DNA of 63,353 bases from Polaromonas eurypsychrophila (GTDB lineage Bacteria > Pseudomonadota > Gammaproteobacteria > Burkholderiales > Burkholderiaceae_C), in NCBI RefSeq assembly GCF_014641715.1, contig NZ_BMIG01000020.1:1-63353 (forward strand). The letters are read 5' to 3'. The number at the start of each line of letters is the position of its first letter. Positions within the stretch are counted from its first letter, which is position 1. The notes beneath the pieces were generated by a model. The model made no database searches, was not told where the DNA came from, and saw only the letters and a list, made by a program, of their open reading frames with translations. Made by a program: the position numbers and the translations under genes. This document shows, piece by piece, positions 26,740-35,923 of this stretch.

Positions 26740-27720
26740 TCAGCACCAGACGGCGTCAAGCGCCTGCCAGGCACTGGCCACCACCGGCGCCTGGCGCTGC
26801 GTGTGAAGGCTGACGAAGCCCAGCACACTTTGCAGACTGACCTGGTCGGCAATCACCAGGCCGGCGGACTGCGACTCGCGCATGGCAATCGAATCACGCA
26901 CCAGGCTCAGGCCGACGCCGGACTTGACCAGGTCCAGCATGGATGCCTCCTGGTCCACCATCGCAACGCGCCGCGGCTCAACACACAGCGGTTCGAACAC
27001 GCCGGCCAGCAGGCGGTGGTGGGCAGACGCCGGCGGTGTGGCGATCCACGGCAAGGCGGCCAGCGCCTTCCAGTCCTTGCCCAGCACCCGCGGCCCCCAG
27101 CCGGCCGGCGCCAGCACGCGGTAGGTGAAATGCATCAACTCCCGGAAGGCAAACTGCGGCGCCAGGTCCAGACGCTGGATTGCTCCCGAATCAATACCTA
27201 CCTTCTCCCGTCCAGTCTGGGCTGTAGCCCGATTTGATTGAGAACTTGCGGGATGGGCCCGGGCTTGCGCCGGACCGCCGAGGTAAAAGCCCACGTCGAG
27301 CTCACCGCGGTCAATCTGCGCCAGCACGTCCCCGCTCATGAGCTGGCGCAACTCGGTCTCCACCTGCGGCGCGGTTTCCACCAGCACCTTCAGAAAAGCG
27401 CCGAGCCGGGTGAACTCGGGGTCCAGGATGGTACCTATGCGCAACTGGCCGCGCACCTGGGTGTGCAGGCCGGCGGCGGCGTTTTTGAAGTCGCCTTGGG
27501 CGGCCAGCACCTTTTCGGCCAGCGGCAGCAAGGCCGCGCCATCGCGCGTCAGGTTCATGCCCTGCGCGCTGCGGGTGAATAGTGTCAGCCCCGTGGCAGC
27601 TTGCAGGCCTTTAATCTGCAGGCTGACGGCGGGCTGCGTCAGGGCCAGCTTGTCGGCAGCACGCGAGAGATTGCCCTCCCGGGCCACGGCCGCAAAAATC
27701 CGGAGTGTCTGGATATCCAT
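26740..27720 (-). CDS. LysR family transcriptional regulator
   Basis: 326 residues. N-terminal helix-turn-helix: MDIQTLRIFAAVAREGNLSR...LALTQPAVSLQIKGLQ. The effector domain follows (QLRIGTILDPEF, LDVGFYLGG, VKSGVGLSLVRDS). Residues about 160-178 are an extra stretch (SSQSNRATAQTGREKVG and neighbours) encoded by a degenerate R1 repeat, between the DVGFYLGG strand and the rest of the subdomain. Divergent from mmsA with 92 AT-rich bases between, so mmsA is the likely target. Whether the insert leaves the effector domain working is unknown. Confidence 0.88.
   Translation of the reverse strand: MDIQTLRIFAAVAREGNLSRAADKLALTQPAVSLQIKGLQAATGLTLFTRSAQGMNLTRDGAALLPLAEKVLAAQGDFKNAAAGLHTQVRGQLRIGTILDPEFTRLGAFLKVLVETAPQVETELRQLMSGDVLAQIDRGELDVGFYLGGPAQARAHPASSQSNRATAQTGREKVGIDSGAIQRLDLAPQFAFRELMHFTYRVLAPAGWGPRVLGKDWKALAALPWIATPPASAHHRLLAGVFEPLCVEPRRVAMVDQEASMLDLVKSGVGLSLVRDSIAMRESQSAGLVIADQVSLQSVLGFVSLHTQRQAPVVASAWQALDAVWC
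27190..27236 (+). repeat. Degenerate R1 repeat inside the LysR gene
   Basis: AATCAATACCTACCTTCTCC followed by CGTCCAGTCTGGGCTGTAGCCCGATTT aligns with the R1 consensus AATCAATAGCTGCTTGCGCC and its trailing GGGCT.TAGCCC. Several substitutions indicate an old insertion. It is in frame. Confidence 0.65.
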
Positions 27721-27812
27721 TATTAGTAATATTTATAACACTTCTGAGAAATTCAAAGTAGCGCGTCCCGGTCGAGTCCGGTAATCTAGACGCTTACCCA
27801 TGGAGACTGACA

Positions 27813-29354
27813 ATGAATGATATGAGCCGCCCAAATATGAGTCCCACTGTTCAGGCCATCGGCCACGCCATCAACGGACGCAACGCCGCCGGAAGTTCCG
27901 GCCGCGCGCAGGATGTCTTCAACCCCGCCACAGGCGCGATCACCGGCCGGGTGGCCCTGGCCAGCGCCTCGGAGGTCGATGCCGCCGTCGCTGCGGCGCA
28001 AGCCGCCTTCCCCGCCTGGGCCGACACCCCGCCGATACGCCGCGCCCGCGTGATGTTCAAGTTCCTCGAACTGCTCAACCAGAACAAAGACAAGCTGGCC
28101 CACCTGATCACCGCCGAACACGGCAAGGTCTTCACCGACGCCCAGGGCGAAGTCTCGCGCGGCATTGATATTGTGGAGTTTGCCTGCGGTATCCCGCAAC
28201 TGCTCAAGGGCGACTTTACCGACCAGGTAAGCACGGGGATAGACAACTGGACCCTGCGCCAGCCGCTGGGCGTGGTGGCCGGCATCACGCCGTTCAACTT
28301 CCCGGTGATGGTGCCGATGTGGATGTTCCCGGTGGCGATTGCCGCCGGCAACTGCTTCATCTTGAAACCCAGCCCGACTGACCCCAGCGCCAGTCTGCTG
28401 ATGGCCGAGCTCTTGAAACAAGCCGGGCTGCCCGACGGCGTGTTCAACGTGGTGCAGGGTGACAAGGAAGCGGTTGATGCGCTCTTGGTGCACCCGGACG
28501 TCAAAGCAGTCTCATTTGTAGGCTCGACCCCGATTGCCAACTACATCTACGAAACTGGCGCGCACCACGGCAAGCGGGTGCAGGCCTTGGGCGGCGCCAA
28601 GAACCACATGGTGGTGATGCCCGATGCGGACCTGGAACAGGCCGTTGATGCGTTGATTGGCGCCGGTTACGGCTCGGCCGGCGAGCGCTGCATGGCGATC
28701 TCGGTGGCGGTGCTGGTCGGTGATGTCGCGGACAAGCTGATTCCCCTGCTCGAAGCGCGTGCCAGGACATTGATCATCAAGGATGGTGTCAACCTGGATG
28801 CGGAGATGGGCCCGATCGTGACGGCGGCGGCACACCAGCGCATCACCGGTTACATCGACCAAGGTGTGAAAGAGGGCGCCAAGCTGCTGGTCGATGGCCG
28901 CGGCTTTACCGGCAAGGATGCGGGCGCCGGTTGCGAGAGTGGTTTCTGGATGGGTGGCACGCTGTTTGACCATGTGACGCCGGAGATGAAGATTTACAAG
29001 GAGGAGATCTTTGGCCCGGTGCTGGGCTGTGTGCGGGTGAAGGACCTCAAGGAAGCGGTGGACCTGATCAACGCGCATGAGTTTGGCAACGGGGTGAGCT
29101 GCTTCACGCGGGACGGCCATGTGGCGCGTGAGTTCAGCCGGCGCATTCAGGTGGGTATGGTGGGCATCAATGTGCCGATTCCGGTGCCCATGGCCTGGCA
29201 CGGCTTTGGTGGCTGGAAGAAGAGCCTGTTCGGTGACATGCACGCCTACGGCGAGGAGGGTGTGCGTTTCTACACCAAGCAAAAGTCCATCATGCAGCGC
29301 TGGCCCGAGAGCATTGGCAAGGGGGCGGAGTTTGTGATGCCAGTGTCCAAGTAA
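27813..29354 (+). CDS. mmsA: CoA-acylating methylmalonate-semialdehyde dehydrogenase
   Basis: 513 residues of the ALDH superfamily. The catalytic Cys293 is in [10 protein letters not shown], and the substrate segment [30 protein letters not shown] is diagnostic for MmsA/IolA rather than ordinary aldehyde dehydrogenases. The usual glutamate of the ALDH motif is replaced ([11 protein letters not shown]), as in this family. It converts (methyl)malonate semialdehyde plus CoA to propionyl- or acetyl-CoA in valine, beta-alanine or inositol breakdown. Divergent from a LysR gene. Confidence 0.95.
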   Translation: MNDMSRPNMSPTVQAIGHAINGRNAAGSSGRAQDVFNPATGAITGRVALASASEVDAAVAAAQAAFPAWADTPPIRRARVMFKFLELLNQNKDKLAHLITAEHGKVFTDAQGEVSRGIDIVEFACGIPQLLKGDFTDQVSTGIDNWTLRQPLGVVAGITPFNFPVMVPMWMFPVAIAAGNCFILKPSPTDPSASLLMAELLKQAGLPDGVFNVVQGDKEAVDALLVHPDVKAVSFVGSTPIANYIYETGAHHGKRVQALGGAKNHMVVMPDADLEQAVDALIGAGYGSAGERCMAISVAVLVGDVADKLIPLLEARARTLIIKDGVNLDAEMGPIVTAAAHQRITGYIDQGVKEGAKLLVDGRGFTGKDAGAGCESGFWMGGTLFDHVTPEMKIYKEEIFGPVLGCVRVKDLKEAVDLINAHEFGNGVSCFTRDGHVAREFSRRIQVGMVGINVPIPVPMAWHGFGGWKKSLFGDMHAYGEEGVRFYTKQKSIMQRWPESIGKGAEFVMPVSK

Positions 29355-29433
29355 CCCCCCGAAGCGGCCTGCGGCCGCCTCCCCCCGAAGGGGGCGCCAG
29401 CTGCGGACCGGCAAAGCCGGATCCGCGCTGACT
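29355..29433 (+). repeat. R2 repeat copy, intergenic
   Basis: Starts directly after the mmsA stop: CCCCCCGAAGCGGCCTGCGG, then CCGCCTCCCCCCGAAGGGGGCGCC and CCGGCAAAGCCGGATCCGCG. Contains two GC-rich hairpins (CCCCCGAAGGGGG, CCGGCAAAGCCGG). It may serve as a transcription barrier between mmsA and the GMC gene. Confidence 0.7.
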
Positions 29434-29497
29434 TGAAGCGCGCTGGAGCTGGACGGCGCGAACCGGATCACACAACAAGAACGACGAGACAAAACGC

Positions 29498-31246
29498 ATG
29501 AACGAAAACATCTTTGACTACATCATCGTCGGCGGCGGAACCGCAGGCTGCTTGCTGGCCAACCGGCTCAGTGCCGATGCCAGCATACGCGTGCTGCTGA
29601 TCGAGGCCGGGCGCAAGGACGACTACCACTGGATTCACATCCCGGTCGGCTATCTGCACTGCATCGGCAACCCGCGCACCGACTGGCTATACAACACCGA
29701 GCCCGACGCCGGCCTGAACGGGCGCAGCCTGCGTTACCCGCGCGGCAAGACGCTGGGCGGCTGTTCCAGCATCAATGGCATGATTTACATGCGCGGTCAG
29801 GCGCGCGACTACGACCAGTGGGCGCAATTGACCGGTGACGACGCCTGGAGTTGGGACGATGCCCTGCCTCACTTCATGCTGCATGAGGACCACTATAAGG
29901 GCGCCAGCGCCATGCACGGTGCACGCGGTACGGCACCGGCGTTAATGCAGGATCCGGGTGTGCCCTATCAGAAAACGCTGCGCCACCGCAAATCGGGCGG
30001 GGAATGGCGTGTCGACAAACAGCGGCTTCGCTGGGACCTGCTGGACGCTTTTTCTGCAGCTGCGCAGCAGGCGGGCATTCCTGCGACCGATGACTTCAAC
30101 CGCGGCGACAACGAAGGTGTGGGCTACTTTGAGGTCAACCAGAAAAATGGCTGGCGCTGGAACACCGCCAAAGCCTTTCTGCGGCCCGCCTGCTTTGGCC
30201 GCCCAAATTTTGAAATGTGGACCAGCGCGCAAGTCAGCAAACTGGTGATTGAACGGCAGGACGACGGCAGCCAGCGCTGCACCGGCGTCCAGGTCTGGAC
30301 CGGACAGGAAAACGTCCTGGCTTTTGCCACGCGCGACTCTGGCAAGGCGAAGGGCAAGCTGGGTGAGGTCATCCTGAGCGCGGGCAGCATAGGTTCACCG
30401 CAAATTTTGCAGCTCTCCGGCATCGGCCCCGCGGCGCTGCTGCAAAAATATGGCATCCCGGTCGTGACCGACCTGCCCGGAGTGGGCGCCAACCTGCAGG
30501 ACCACCTGCAGATCCGCTCGGTCTACAAGGTCAACAAGCTGTCAGGCAGCAAGGTCAACAACTTCACGCTCAACACCCTGGGCAGCTCGCTCTGGGGCAA
30601 GGCCAAAATCGGGCTCGAATACGCCTTTAGGCAAACCGGCCCGATGAGCATGGCGCCATCGCAACTCGGCGCTTTCACACGCAGCTCACCCGACCAGCCC
30701 TACCCCAACATCGAGTACCACGTCCAGCCGCTGTCGCTGGATGCTTTTGGCGAGCCGCTACACAGCTTCAACGCCTTCACGGCCAGCGTCTGCAACCTGA
30801 ACCCGACCAGCCGGGGCACGGTGCAGATCAAGAGTGCCCGGTTTGAAGACGCGCCGGCAATTGCGCCCAATTACCTGAGCACGCCCGAAGACCGGCAGGT
30901 CGCAGCCGACTCCCTGCGCGTCACGCGCCGCATTGTGAGCCAGAGCGCACTGGCCGGCTACCAGCCCGAAGAGTTCCGCCCAGGCGTGCAGTTTCAAAGT
31001 GATGACGACCTGGCGCGCTTGGCGGGCGACATTGCCACCACCATCTTTCACCCGGTGGGCACCACCAAAATGGGCAGGGCGGATGACTCGATGGCGGTGG
31101 TGGACGCGCACTTGCGGGTGCGTGGAATAACGGGCTTGCGCGTGGTCGATGCCGGCGTGATGCCGCTCATCACCAGCGGCAACACCAACTCACCCACTCT
31201 CATGATTGCGGAGAAGGCTGCGCAATGGATTCAGGGCGGCATTTGA
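29498..31246 (+). CDS. GMC family oxidoreductase (choline dehydrogenase-like)
   Basis: 582 residues. The FAD-binding N-terminus is DYIIVGGGTAGCLLANRLS, followed by the GMC signature 1 region GKTLGGCSSINGMIYMRGQ and signature 2 region LSAGSIGSPQILQLSGIGP. Catalytic His is in TIFHPVGTTKMG, with the partner Asn in SGNTNSPTLMIAEKAA. It oxidises an alcohol, with unknown substrate. It follows mmsA by 143 bases, so the alcohol may feed a semialdehyde route, but this is inference. Confidence 0.92.
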   Translation: MNENIFDYIIVGGGTAGCLLANRLSADASIRVLLIEAGRKDDYHWIHIPVGYLHCIGNPRTDWLYNTEPDAGLNGRSLRYPRGKTLGGCSSINGMIYMRGQARDYDQWAQLTGDDAWSWDDALPHFMLHEDHYKGASAMHGARGTAPALMQDPGVPYQKTLRHRKSGGEWRVDKQRLRWDLLDAFSAAAQQAGIPATDDFNRGDNEGVGYFEVNQKNGWRWNTAKAFLRPACFGRPNFEMWTSAQVSKLVIERQDDGSQRCTGVQVWTGQENVLAFATRDSGKAKGKLGEVILSAGSIGSPQILQLSGIGPAALLQKYGIPVVTDLPGVGANLQDHLQIRSVYKVNKLSGSKVNNFTLNTLGSSLWGKAKIGLEYAFRQTGPMSMAPSQLGAFTRSSPDQPYPNIEYHVQPLSLDAFGEPLHSFNAFTASVCNLNPTSRGTVQIKSARFEDAPAIAPNYLSTPEDRQVAADSLRVTRRIVSQSALAGYQPEEFRPGVQFQSDDDLARLAGDIATTIFHPVGTTKMGRADDSMAVVDAHLRVRGITGLRVVDAGVMPLITSGNTNSPTLMIAEKAAQWIQGGI

Positions 31247-31356
31247 GGCCACCGCTCGCTTGCCACCTATGTGTTCGTCCTGAGTCGTCCAGAACCCTTC
31301 GAAGGTGCAAAGAATGGGGTATGCGGCGCAGTAAATTCGCCAGGCCGGCGCTGATC

Positions 31357-32145
31357 TCAGTTGACTTCTGTATCGTCGAGCAGGGCCGCGATGGTTAGAA
31401 CGTCTGCCTTCTGATTGCGGGCGCGAAGCTCGTCGGCGCACCCCATCCAGCGCTTGATCTGTGCGCCCCAGCCTCGCGCCTCTTCGTCAGTCATAGGTGT
31501 TTTGTCTTTGACAGCGGCCGCATAGGGCTCTGGCCCGCAATGCATCTGGGCCGCTTCCATAAACCCCATGCGGTAAGACAGTGCCACCAGCAGGTGCTGA
31601 TCGGCGAGCCAGCGCTGGCTGATGACAAACATGTTGGCCGAAGCGGTGGCGTTCATCTTGTCCAGGATGGTCCGCGGCGTCCCGAGTGAGGCCATGTAAT
31701 TTTCGACACCGCGCGCGATGCTGGCAAAGCGCTCAGACGTCGGGTCCATGGTTTGACCATTCACTTTTACGTTGATCCGGTGTACCCCCAGGCTGGCACT
31801 GCTGGGTACATGGCGACTGACGCCGCTCATCCACAAAATAAAACAGGCGCTGTAACAACGGGCACCAGGAACCACATGCGTTGCCGCGTAGTTTTTCTCA
31901 AGCAGGCGGGCGATCTTGACGGTCTCATCAAAATCGCCGCCAGGAGAATCTAAAAAAACAGATCGCGCAAAACGACCGTAGTTGTCGGAGTACCGGACAA
32001 ACTGGATGATTTTGGCGTAATCGCCTTTCTGGATCGGCCCCTTGATCAGCACGCCCTGCTGGTGGGCGGAAATATCGGCGGCCACTGCGGGAGCAGGTGC
32101 ATTGAAAAATAGCCACGCAAAAAGAACAAAAGCCGCTCGTAACAT
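31357..32145 (-). CDS. Exported ClpP/crotonase-fold protein (COG3904-like)
   Basis: 262 residues from the ATG at 32143-32145, chosen because AGGAG lies 7 bases upstream. A signal peptide (MLRAAFVLFAWLFFNAPAPAVAA) precedes a ClpP-like domain: SVFLDSPGGDFDETVKIARLLEKN, GARCYSACFILWMSGVSRHV with a candidate nucleophile Ser between two Cys, and LGVHR with a candidate catalytic His. Periplasmic proteins of this type are common and mostly uncharacterised. The C-terminal 80 residues (from CGPEPYAAAVKDKTPMT) are not recognised. Confidence 0.75.
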   Translation of the reverse strand: MLRAAFVLFAWLFFNAPAPAVAADISAHQQGVLIKGPIQKGDYAKIIQFVRYSDNYGRFARSVFLDSPGGDFDETVKIARLLEKNYAATHVVPGARCYSACFILWMSGVSRHVPSSASLGVHRINVKVNGQTMDPTSERFASIARGVENYMASLGTPRTILDKMNATASANMFVISQRWLADQHLLVALSYRMGFMEAAQMHCGPEPYAAAVKDKTPMTDEEARGWGAQIKRWMGCADELRARNQKADVLTIAALLDDTEVN

Positions 32146-32301
32146 GGAAGTACTCCTGCTCGCAGGGAACAACTGAATGTCAGCGAATGTTATGAGCCTT
32201 GGGCAAGTTTGTCAGTCATGAATTACCGGTGCGGTGGTAACTTATTACCCTGCTCGGGCGCGCGATTTCCACACTTGCGGCCATTTTTCCCCTGGCTGCG
32301 A

Positions 32302-32820
32302 CTATTTGGCACGCAAAATCATGGTGTCCCCGGACAGAACCAGTTCAAATTTGGACAAAAAACTCTGTCCCAGCAAGGCCACGTCGGCATTCGGGCCGAC
32401 CAGCCCCACGCCGACGCGTGTGCCGGAAACACTGGCTGGCCCGACCGAGACGGTGAGTCCGGAAACAATTCGCCCCCGCAGCTCGCCATTGGCCGTCCGG
32501 AAGGTCGTGGGCTCGCCGGGCGCCAGGCCGGCGTCACGGGCGAACGCCTCGCTGACCACGACCAGCGAGGCGCCGGTGTCCACAAGAAAATTCACCGGTT
32601 TGCCCTGAATTTGGCCCTGCGCATAAAAATGGCCGTCGCGCGCTCGAGGAATCAACAACTCTCCCGTTGCGGAAACCAGCAGCGGCGGCGGTTTCAGCAC
32701 CTGGGTCATCAAGGCATAAAGCACCGCCATGACCGCCAGCCAGAACAGCACAATTGCCAACGGGCCCCAGCCCAGGCCAGCGCCGGCCCGGCCCGCTTCT
32801 TTCGCACTGTTGTTGCCCAT
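32302..32820 (-). CDS. Membrane-anchored retropepsin-like aspartic protease
   Basis: 172 residues from ATG 32818-32820. One N-terminal membrane helix (WGPLAIVLFWLAVMAVLYALM) is followed by a clan AA protease domain: HFYAQGQIQGKPVNFLVDTGASLVVVS contains the DTG(A) catalytic triplet, and ALLGQSFLSKFELVLSGDTMIL matches the second conserved block of the TIGR02281-type family. It would act as a dimer in the periplasm or membrane; targets are unknown. Next to another exported protease-fold gene on the same strand. Confidence 0.87.
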   Translation of the reverse strand: MGNNSAKEAGRAGAGLGWGPLAIVLFWLAVMAVLYALMTQVLKPPPLLVSATGELLIPRARDGHFYAQGQIQGKPVNFLVDTGASLVVVSEAFARDAGLAPGEPTTFRTANGELRGRIVSGLTVSVGPASVSGTRVGVGLVGPNADVALLGQSFLSKFELVLSGDTMILRAK

Positions 32821-33143
32821 GACATATCCAGGTTGGCGGCAAATGCCGTTCCCGCGGCTGCGGGCTGGGAGCTCCAAACTCCTGGAGGCCATGATACGAG
32901 CCTGACAATGCAAAACGATGGCGGGGTCTTCCGCAAGGCACATAATTGCAGGCGAGCGCTGAATAAGTCCTTGCGGGAGAGCGGCAGCCGGATCGGGATG
33001 GGGTGCAAGGCGGATGTCGCAACCAATAGTTAACTATTGGCAAGAAATTCAACGCAGCAGACCGCCCGAGTCCGGATGGACGCGCGCCGCAGTGGACTTG
33101 TTCAGCGCTTCCCCAAACCTCGCGCTCAAGCCAAGGACTTTCG
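32821..33143. other. 323-base divergent intergenic region with a perfect palindrome
   Basis: No coding sequence I can support. It must contain promoters for the retropepsin gene (minus) and the histidine kinase gene (plus). The most conspicuous element is the 18-base palindrome at 33023-33040. Confidence 0.6.
33023..33040. promoter_or_regulatory. Perfect 18-bp palindrome, candidate operator
   Basis: CCAATAGTTAACTATTGG is its own reverse complement. It is 103 bases upstream of the histidine kinase ATG and 202 bases upstream of the retropepsin ATG. Its AT-rich centre differs from the GC-rich surroundings. Confidence 0.55.
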
Positions 33144-35420
33144 ATGCCGCAAACCCGTCTCGCCCTTTTCATGCAAGCGCAGCGCGAGCTTTATCTGGCA
33201 AGCTTGCCGGCAAAGGTATCCGAGGTGGGCACGGCATTGCAGCAGTACCTGCATGCAGGTGACGATGCTGCAGGACTTTCGGCCCTGGCAACAGCGCACA
33301 AGCTGGCCGGTTCGGGGGGCACCTTCGGGTTTCCGGCGATCAGTGAAGCGGCCGCCGGCATCGAGACGCTTCTGGCTGCAGTCTCGGCCCGCCGCAGGCC
33401 TCCGGTAGCCGCTGAACGTCAGTTGTTGCAGGCCAGCGAGCAGGCCTTGTACGACGCCATGACCCAGGCCAGCGGCACTTCTGCAGCTCTTTCCTTGCCT
33501 GTGGCCCCGGCCCGGAGCTGGCCGGCGCCGCACCTTCGCGCCCAGGCAGGGGGCCAGATCTGCATTGTTGAAGCGGACTTGCAGGCGGCCGGCCGGCTGG
33601 TCGATCAGCTCCGTCACGCCGGATACGCCAGCCGCATCGTTGAACAGCCGGATCAGCTCCCGGTCCAAAACCGACCGGTTGCGATTTTGGCCAACACGGT
33701 TTTTACTGCCGACCCCCAACTGACGAGGTACACCCAGACCGTACCCGAAGGCGTTGACCCGGTCCCCCTGATTTTTATAGCGGGCAGCAACGATTTCGAG
33801 GCCCGCCTGGAAGCCGTGCGCGCCGACGCAGCCGGTTATTTTCCGCACCCACTCGATGTGCCGGCACTGCTTGGCCTGCTGGACCAGGTCACATCCGGGG
33901 AACCCGTCCGACCCTACCGTGTACTGATCGTGGACGACGACGATCTGCTGGCCGCCTTTTATGCCGGCGTGCTTGAGGCGGCCGGCATGGAAACCTGCAT
34001 CGTCACTGACCCTAGCCAGGTGATGGCGCCCTTGATCGACTTCCAGCCCGACCTGATCACTTGCGACATCCACATGCCGCAATGCAGCGGGATCGAGCTG
34101 GCCGCGCTGATTCGCCAGCAGCAGGTCTTTGTGCGCATCCCGATTGTTTTCCTGTCGGCTGAAACCAGCCTGGACAAACAGGCGCAAGCGCTCCGGCAAG
34201 GGGGGGACGACTTCATCGTCAAGCCAGTGGAGCCGGCCGCGCTGGTCTCGGCCGCGCAAAGCCGCGCGCGCCGCTACCGCAGTTTGCTGGCGGCGGAAGA
34301 CACCTTGCGCATCAGCGAAGAGCGTTTTCGCTTGGTGTTCGAGACCAGTCTTGACGGTTTCATCCAGGCGCTGGCGGACGGCACGGTGATTGCCGCCAAT
34401 CCGTCCGCTTGCGCCATGTTCGGGATGAATGACGCCCGGATCAAGGCCACCGGCATCGCCGGTCTGGTGGATGCCGCTGATCCGCGTGTGGCGGAGATGC
34501 TCCAGCACAGAGGCCGGACTGGTGAGTTTCGCGGTGAGCTCAATTGCGTCCGCGGCGACGGCACACGTTTTCCAGTCGAGGTTTCCTCTTCACAACATGT
34601 CGGCAGCCATGGCGACGTCCAAGTCAGCGTGATCCTGCGCGACATCACCGAGCGCAAACTCGCCGAGCAGCAAATCATGCAGCTCAATGCTGAACTGGAA
34701 AGCCGGGTGGCGCAGCGCACCATCGAGCTCACCGCGGCCAACCAGGAGTTGCAAGCCTTCTCGCAGTCGCTTGCGCATGACTTGCGTCAGCCCTTCATCG
34801 CTGTGAACGGGCTGGCCGGCCTGCTGGAAAGAGAGATGGGCACCGCAGCCAGCGAGCGCGGCAAGCACTACCTCCAGCGCATCCGCGCCGGTGTCACCCA
34901 GATGAATGAGCGAACAGACAGCTTGCTGGCGTTGGCGCAATTGTCTCGCACCGACATCCGGCGCGGGCCGCTGGACCTGGCTGCCATGGCAGAAAAAGAG
35001 ATTGAAAAGCTGCGGAAACAGGCACCTGACCGCCAGGTCCACACACGAGTGCATGCGCCCTTGCCCACATCTGCCGACGCCACATTGATGCGCCACCTCT
35101 TGAAAATCTTGCTGGGCAATGCCTGGAAATTCACCTCGCGGCAGGCCCATGCCGACATCTCGGTAGGCGCCGAAACCAGTTCGGACGGCGCGACAGTTTT
35201 TTTTGTCAAAGACAACGGCGCAGGCTTTGACATGGCCTATGCCGACAAGCTGTTTGGCGCTTTCCAGCGTCTGCACGCACCGGAGGATTTTCCGGGCGCG
35301 GGTATTGGTCTGGCGACGGCGCGCAGGATTGTCACCCGCCACGGCGGCGAAATCTGGGCGAAATCTGCGCCGCAAGAAGGTGCCTGTTTTTTCTTCACTC
35401 TTGGCAAGCAAGCCCGATAA
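33144..35420 (+). CDS. Soluble hybrid sensor histidine kinase (Hpt-REC-like-REC-PAS-HisKA-HATPase)
   Basis: 758 residues, no membrane segment. Domain order: Hpt-like (H52 in TAHKLAGSGGTFGFPAI), a receiver-like domain at about 137-250 with no phospho-acceptor Asp (VAILANTVFT at that site), a true receiver at 258-370 (LIVDDDD, D308 in LITCDIHMP, K360), PAS with PAC-like end at about 390-505, a coiled linker, HisKA with H545 in SQSLAHDLRQP, and an HATPase domain with KDNGAGFDM and GAGIGLATARRIV. Start ATG follows AAGGAC. Its output partner is not adjacent; phosphotransfer within the protein is likely. Confidence 0.9.
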   Translation: MPQTRLALFMQAQRELYLASLPAKVSEVGTALQQYLHAGDDAAGLSALATAHKLAGSGGTFGFPAISEAAAGIETLLAAVSARRRPPVAAERQLLQASEQALYDAMTQASGTSAALSLPVAPARSWPAPHLRAQAGGQICIVEADLQAAGRLVDQLRHAGYASRIVEQPDQLPVQNRPVAILANTVFTADPQLTRYTQTVPEGVDPVPLIFIAGSNDFEARLEAVRADAAGYFPHPLDVPALLGLLDQVTSGEPVRPYRVLIVDDDDLLAAFYAGVLEAAGMETCIVTDPSQVMAPLIDFQPDLITCDIHMPQCSGIELAALIRQQQVFVRIPIVFLSAETSLDKQAQALRQGGDDFIVKPVEPAALVSAAQSRARRYRSLLAAEDTLRISEERFRLVFETSLDGFIQALADGTVIAANPSACAMFGMNDARIKATGIAGLVDAADPRVAEMLQHRGRTGEFRGELNCVRGDGTRFPVEVSSSQHVGSHGDVQVSVILRDITERKLAEQQIMQLNAELESRVAQRTIELTAANQELQAFSQSLAHDLRQPFIAVNGLAGLLEREMGTAASERGKHYLQRIRAGVTQMNERTDSLLALAQLSRTDIRRGPLDLAAMAEKEIEKLRKQAPDRQVHTRVHAPLPTSADATLMRHLLKILLGNAWKFTSRQAHADISVGAETSSDGATVFFVKDNGAGFDMAYADKLFGAFQRLHAPEDFPGAGIGLATARRIVTRHGGEIWAKSAPQEGACFFFTLGKQAR

Positions 35421-35435
35421 CAAGCCGGCGAGAAA

Positions 35436-35909
35436 TCAGCGCAATCCTTTGACATAACGCGGCACGCCAGGGTCCCGGCGCTCACGCTGGCGATGGGTTT
35501 CACTGTCGCCGAAGATGGTGCCAAATGTCGATTCGATGAAACCGGATTCGGGGTACACCTCTTCCTCGGCATTGACCGAGCGCGCGCTTTGCTGGTCGAC
35601 CACCGCAGGAACCGAAGAGGCCGCATGGTGCGCGACGGCGGTGCGTTCCTTGACCGCATCGGCCATCATCTTGACCAGCGGCACGCGGTGCTTGGCGTCG
35701 GGCGTTGCCATGATTTCTTCCAGTTTGTCGGCCCACACCCGGAGGTCAATGTGCCCATCCTCGACTGCTTTTTCACGCGAGAAGCGAATCATTTCGGCGG
35801 CGTACGCCGTATTGGTTGCCATCCATTCGGTATCCGTCACGCGCCCGGTCTTGCGGCGCAGCAACACATGCAGATGAGCGGCAATGGCAATTTTTTCGGT
35901 GGATGACAT
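35436..35909 (-). CDS. Hypothetical protein downstream of amt
   Basis: 157 residues from ATG 35907-35909, chosen for the strong GGAAGGAGAAGCC just upstream. I do not recognise the family. The first 100 residues look helical and soluble (KIAIAAHLHVLLRRKTGRVTDTEWMATNTAYAAEMIRF), and the C-terminus has FIESTFGTIFGDSETHRQRERRDPGVPRYVKGLR. It starts 14 bases after the amt stop, so it is probably co-transcribed with it under nitrogen control. It converges on the histidine kinase gene. Confidence 0.7.
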   Translation of the reverse strand: MSSTEKIAIAAHLHVLLRRKTGRVTDTEWMATNTAYAAEMIRFSREKAVEDGHIDLRVWADKLEEIMATPDAKHRVPLVKMMADAVKERTAVAHHAASSVPAVVDQQSARSVNAEEEVYPESGFIESTFGTIFGDSETHRQRERRDPGVPRYVKGLR

Positions 35910-35923
35910 GGCTTCTCCTTCCA

